From assembly GCF_000220505.1 (NCBI RefSeq), contig NZ_AFPJ01000037.1, positions 62,001 through 126,000 on the forward strand: 64,000 nt of DNA, given 5' to 3'. Both the position numbers and the translations under genes were made by a program. Source of the DNA: Microbulbifer agarilyticus S89. GTDB taxonomy: Bacteria; Pseudomonadota; Gammaproteobacteria; Pseudomonadales; Cellvibrionaceae. Below the pieces are notes generated by a model that saw only the letters and a list, made by a program, of their open reading frames with translations, did not search any database and had not been told where the DNA came from. Positions 62,758 through 64,000 of the stretch are shown in pieces. Position 1 is the stretch's first letter, and each line of letters opens with the position of its first letter.

Positions 62758-64000
62758 ATGACAGATCTGAAAGCATTACCGACGCAAAAACTTTACATCA
62801 ATGGCGAGTGGCGCGATTCCAAAGGCGGCAGCCTGCACCCGGTGATCAACCCGGCCACCGAGGAGACCCTGTGCGAAGTCATCCAGGGCTCCATGGAAGA
62901 TGTGGACGACGCCGTGGCGGCAGCCAAAGCGGCGTTTAAAGAGTGGCGGCACAGCCGCGCGGCCAAACGCCAGGCACTGATGCACGCCATTGCCGACGGC
63001 ATGGAAGCGCGCAAACAGGATCTGGTTGCCGCGGTTTCCGAGGCACTGGGCTGTCCGGCGCATATCGCCGAATGGCTGCATGTGGATGGCCCCATTTACT
63101 CCATGCGCTATTACGCGGACCGCGCCGCGCTAATGGAGGAAACCGAAAAAGCCGCGCACTCAGTGGTGATGAAAGACCCTGTGGGCGTGTGCGGGTTTAT
63201 CACCCCGTGGAACTATCCCCTGCATCAGTTTGTAGGCAAGGTAGCCCCCGCACTGGCCGCTGGCTGCACCATGATCCAGAAGCCGTCAGAGATGACGCCG
63301 CTGCAGGATTACGTGATGGCGGAAATCATCGACGCCGCGGGCGTGCCGGCCGGTGTATTCAACCTGGTGCCTGGTGCCGGCCCCATCGTGGGTGCGGCCC
63401 TGTCCAGCCACGTGGATATCGACATGGTCTCGTTTACCGGCTCTACCCGCGCCGGTATCGAAGTGGCGAAAAGTGCCGCACCGACCGTCAAGCGTGTGAC
63501 CCAGGAATTGGGCGGCAAATCGCCGTTCATCATCACCCCTGACGCCGACCTTGAAGCTGCGGTGCGCTGGGGCTGTGAGGATGTATTCATCAACACCGGG
63601 CAGACCTGTACCGCGTTGACCCGCATGCTGGTACCCGCAGAGCGCTATGAAGAAGCCGTCGCCATTGCCAAGCAGGTCGCGGAAGAAGTCGCGATCGGTA
63701 CCGGTGAGAATGCCTTTATGGGCCCCTTGTCCTCCTCCCGCCAGCGCGAGATTGTGCGCAGCTATATCGACAAGGGCATCGCCGAGGGTGCGCGCCTGGT
63801 AACCGGCGGCAGCGAAGTGCCGGAAGGCCTGGCGCAGGGCTTTTACGTGAAGCCCACAGTATTTGCCGACGTGAACAACGATATGGCAATCGCTCGCGAA
63901 GAGATCTTCGGCCCGGTGACCTGCATGATCCCGTACAAAGACATGGAAGAAGCCATCGCCATCGCTAACGATTCCGAGTACGGACTTTCCAGCGGCGTGT
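62758..64000 (+). CDS. Aldehyde dehydrogenase (partial, C-terminus beyond right edge)
   Basis: NAD(P)-dependent aldehyde dehydrogenase starting at ATG 62758; 414 complete codons are visible of about 475-490 usual. The N-terminus reads TDLKALPTQKLYINGEWRDS. NAD-fold and catalytic motifs are GFITPWNYPLHQF, TGSTRAG, the general-base Glu250 in TQELGGKSP and nucleophile Cys284 in NTGQTCTALTRM. FGPVTC is present near the cut. Following AruI, it could oxidise 4-guanidinobutyraldehyde to 4-guanidinobutyrate, the KauB role; this is inferred from the neighbour. Confidence 0.93.
   Translation, partial: MTDLKALPTQKLYINGEWRDSKGGSLHPVINPATEETLCEVIQGSMEDVDDAVAAAKAAFKEWRHSRAAKRQALMHAIADGMEARKQDLVAAVSEALGCPAHIAEWLHVDGPIYSMRYYADRAALMEETEKAAHSVVMKDPVGVCGFITPWNYPLHQFVGKVAPALAAGCTMIQKPSEMTPLQDYVMAEIIDAAGVPAGVFNLVPGAGPIVGAALSSHVDIDMVSFTGSTRAGIEVAKSAAPTVKRVTQELGGKSPFIITPDADLEAAVRWGCEDVFINTGQTCTALTRMLVPAERYEEAVAIAKQVAEEVAIGTGENAFMGPLSSSRQREIVRSYIDKGIAEGARLVTGGSEVPEGLAQGFYVKPTVFADVNNDMAIAREEIFGPVTCMIPYKDMEEAIAIANDSEYGLSSGV

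Noticed and set aside
1-64000. tRNA or rRNA genes, CRISPR arrays, insertion sequences and att sites
   Set aside because: Gaps were read on both strands. No cloverleaf, regularly spaced repeat, transposase or integrase was found.

Overview
The window looks like a chromosomal segment of a marine-type gammaproteobacterium of the Cellvibrionales (Microbulbifer-like). The basis is gene order and protein character: the rpsB-tsf-pyrH-frr-uppS-cdsA-dxr-rseP-bamA-skp-lpxD-fabZ-lpxA-lpxB superoperon, a map-glnD-dapC-nth-yffB-dapD-dapE run as in pseudomonads and relatives, moderately GC-rich coding sequence, and a TonB-dependent receptor of the kind expanded in that order. The genus is an inference. No rRNA, tRNA, insertion sequence, prophage or CRISPR array was found.

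Layout. (1) 1-14438, all minus strand: translation factors (rpsB, tsf, frr), UMP kinase (pyrH), undecaprenyl-PP synthase, CDP-diglyceride synthase, MEP-pathway reductoisomerase, then the envelope-assembly block rseP-bamA-skp and the lipid A block lpxD-fabZ-lpxA-lpxB. lpxB runs off the left edge and starts at a TTG overlapping the lpxA stop. (2) 14983-23181, plus strand: map, glnD, then the succinylase route to diaminopimelate/lysine (dapC, dapD, dapE) with nth and a YffB/ArsC-like gene inside. (3) 23223-24183, minus: a long-chain flavodoxin and an uncharacterised small protein. (4) 24473-27369: a divergent Cpx-type envelope stress locus, with a His-rich Spy/CpxP-like protein opposite cpxR-cpxA. 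The shared intergenic region carries GTAAA-like half-sites phased every 10 bp. (5) 28303-33197, minus: the conserved rnm(PHP)-yciO-scpA-scpB-rluB cluster. (6) 33459-38532, plus: a VC0807-like membrane protein behind a hairpin-rich leader, YciI, an SH3/coiled-coil/TM protein, a periplasmic cyclophilin, and a tightly packed pdxJ-DUF2520-SpoU methylase group with non-ATG starts. (7) 38890-40086: an OmpA-family porin, followed by an unusually long convergent intergenic region. (8) 40628-45148, minus: an Fbp-type ferric iron ABC transporter preceded by an uncharacterised secreted protein with a strong Fur box. (9) 45499-48181: a class III adenylate/guanylate cyclase overlapping a TPR-like lipoprotein gene. 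(10) 48188-54575, minus: an M16 metalloprotease lipoprotein and guaB-guaA. (11) 54736-64000: xseA, a quinone oxidoreductase, a TonB-dependent receptor with an EF-hand-like loop, pdxH, and an AruI-like decarboxylase followed by an aldehyde dehydrogenase cut by the right edge, probably guanidino/arginine catabolism.

Most of the window is core housekeeping sequence. The most interesting parts are regulatory or poorly described: the phased CpxR-like array, the Fur-controlled iron locus with its unknown secreted protein, the structured leader at 33244-33430, the convergent non-coding region at 40172-40627, and the cyclase-lipoprotein pair.
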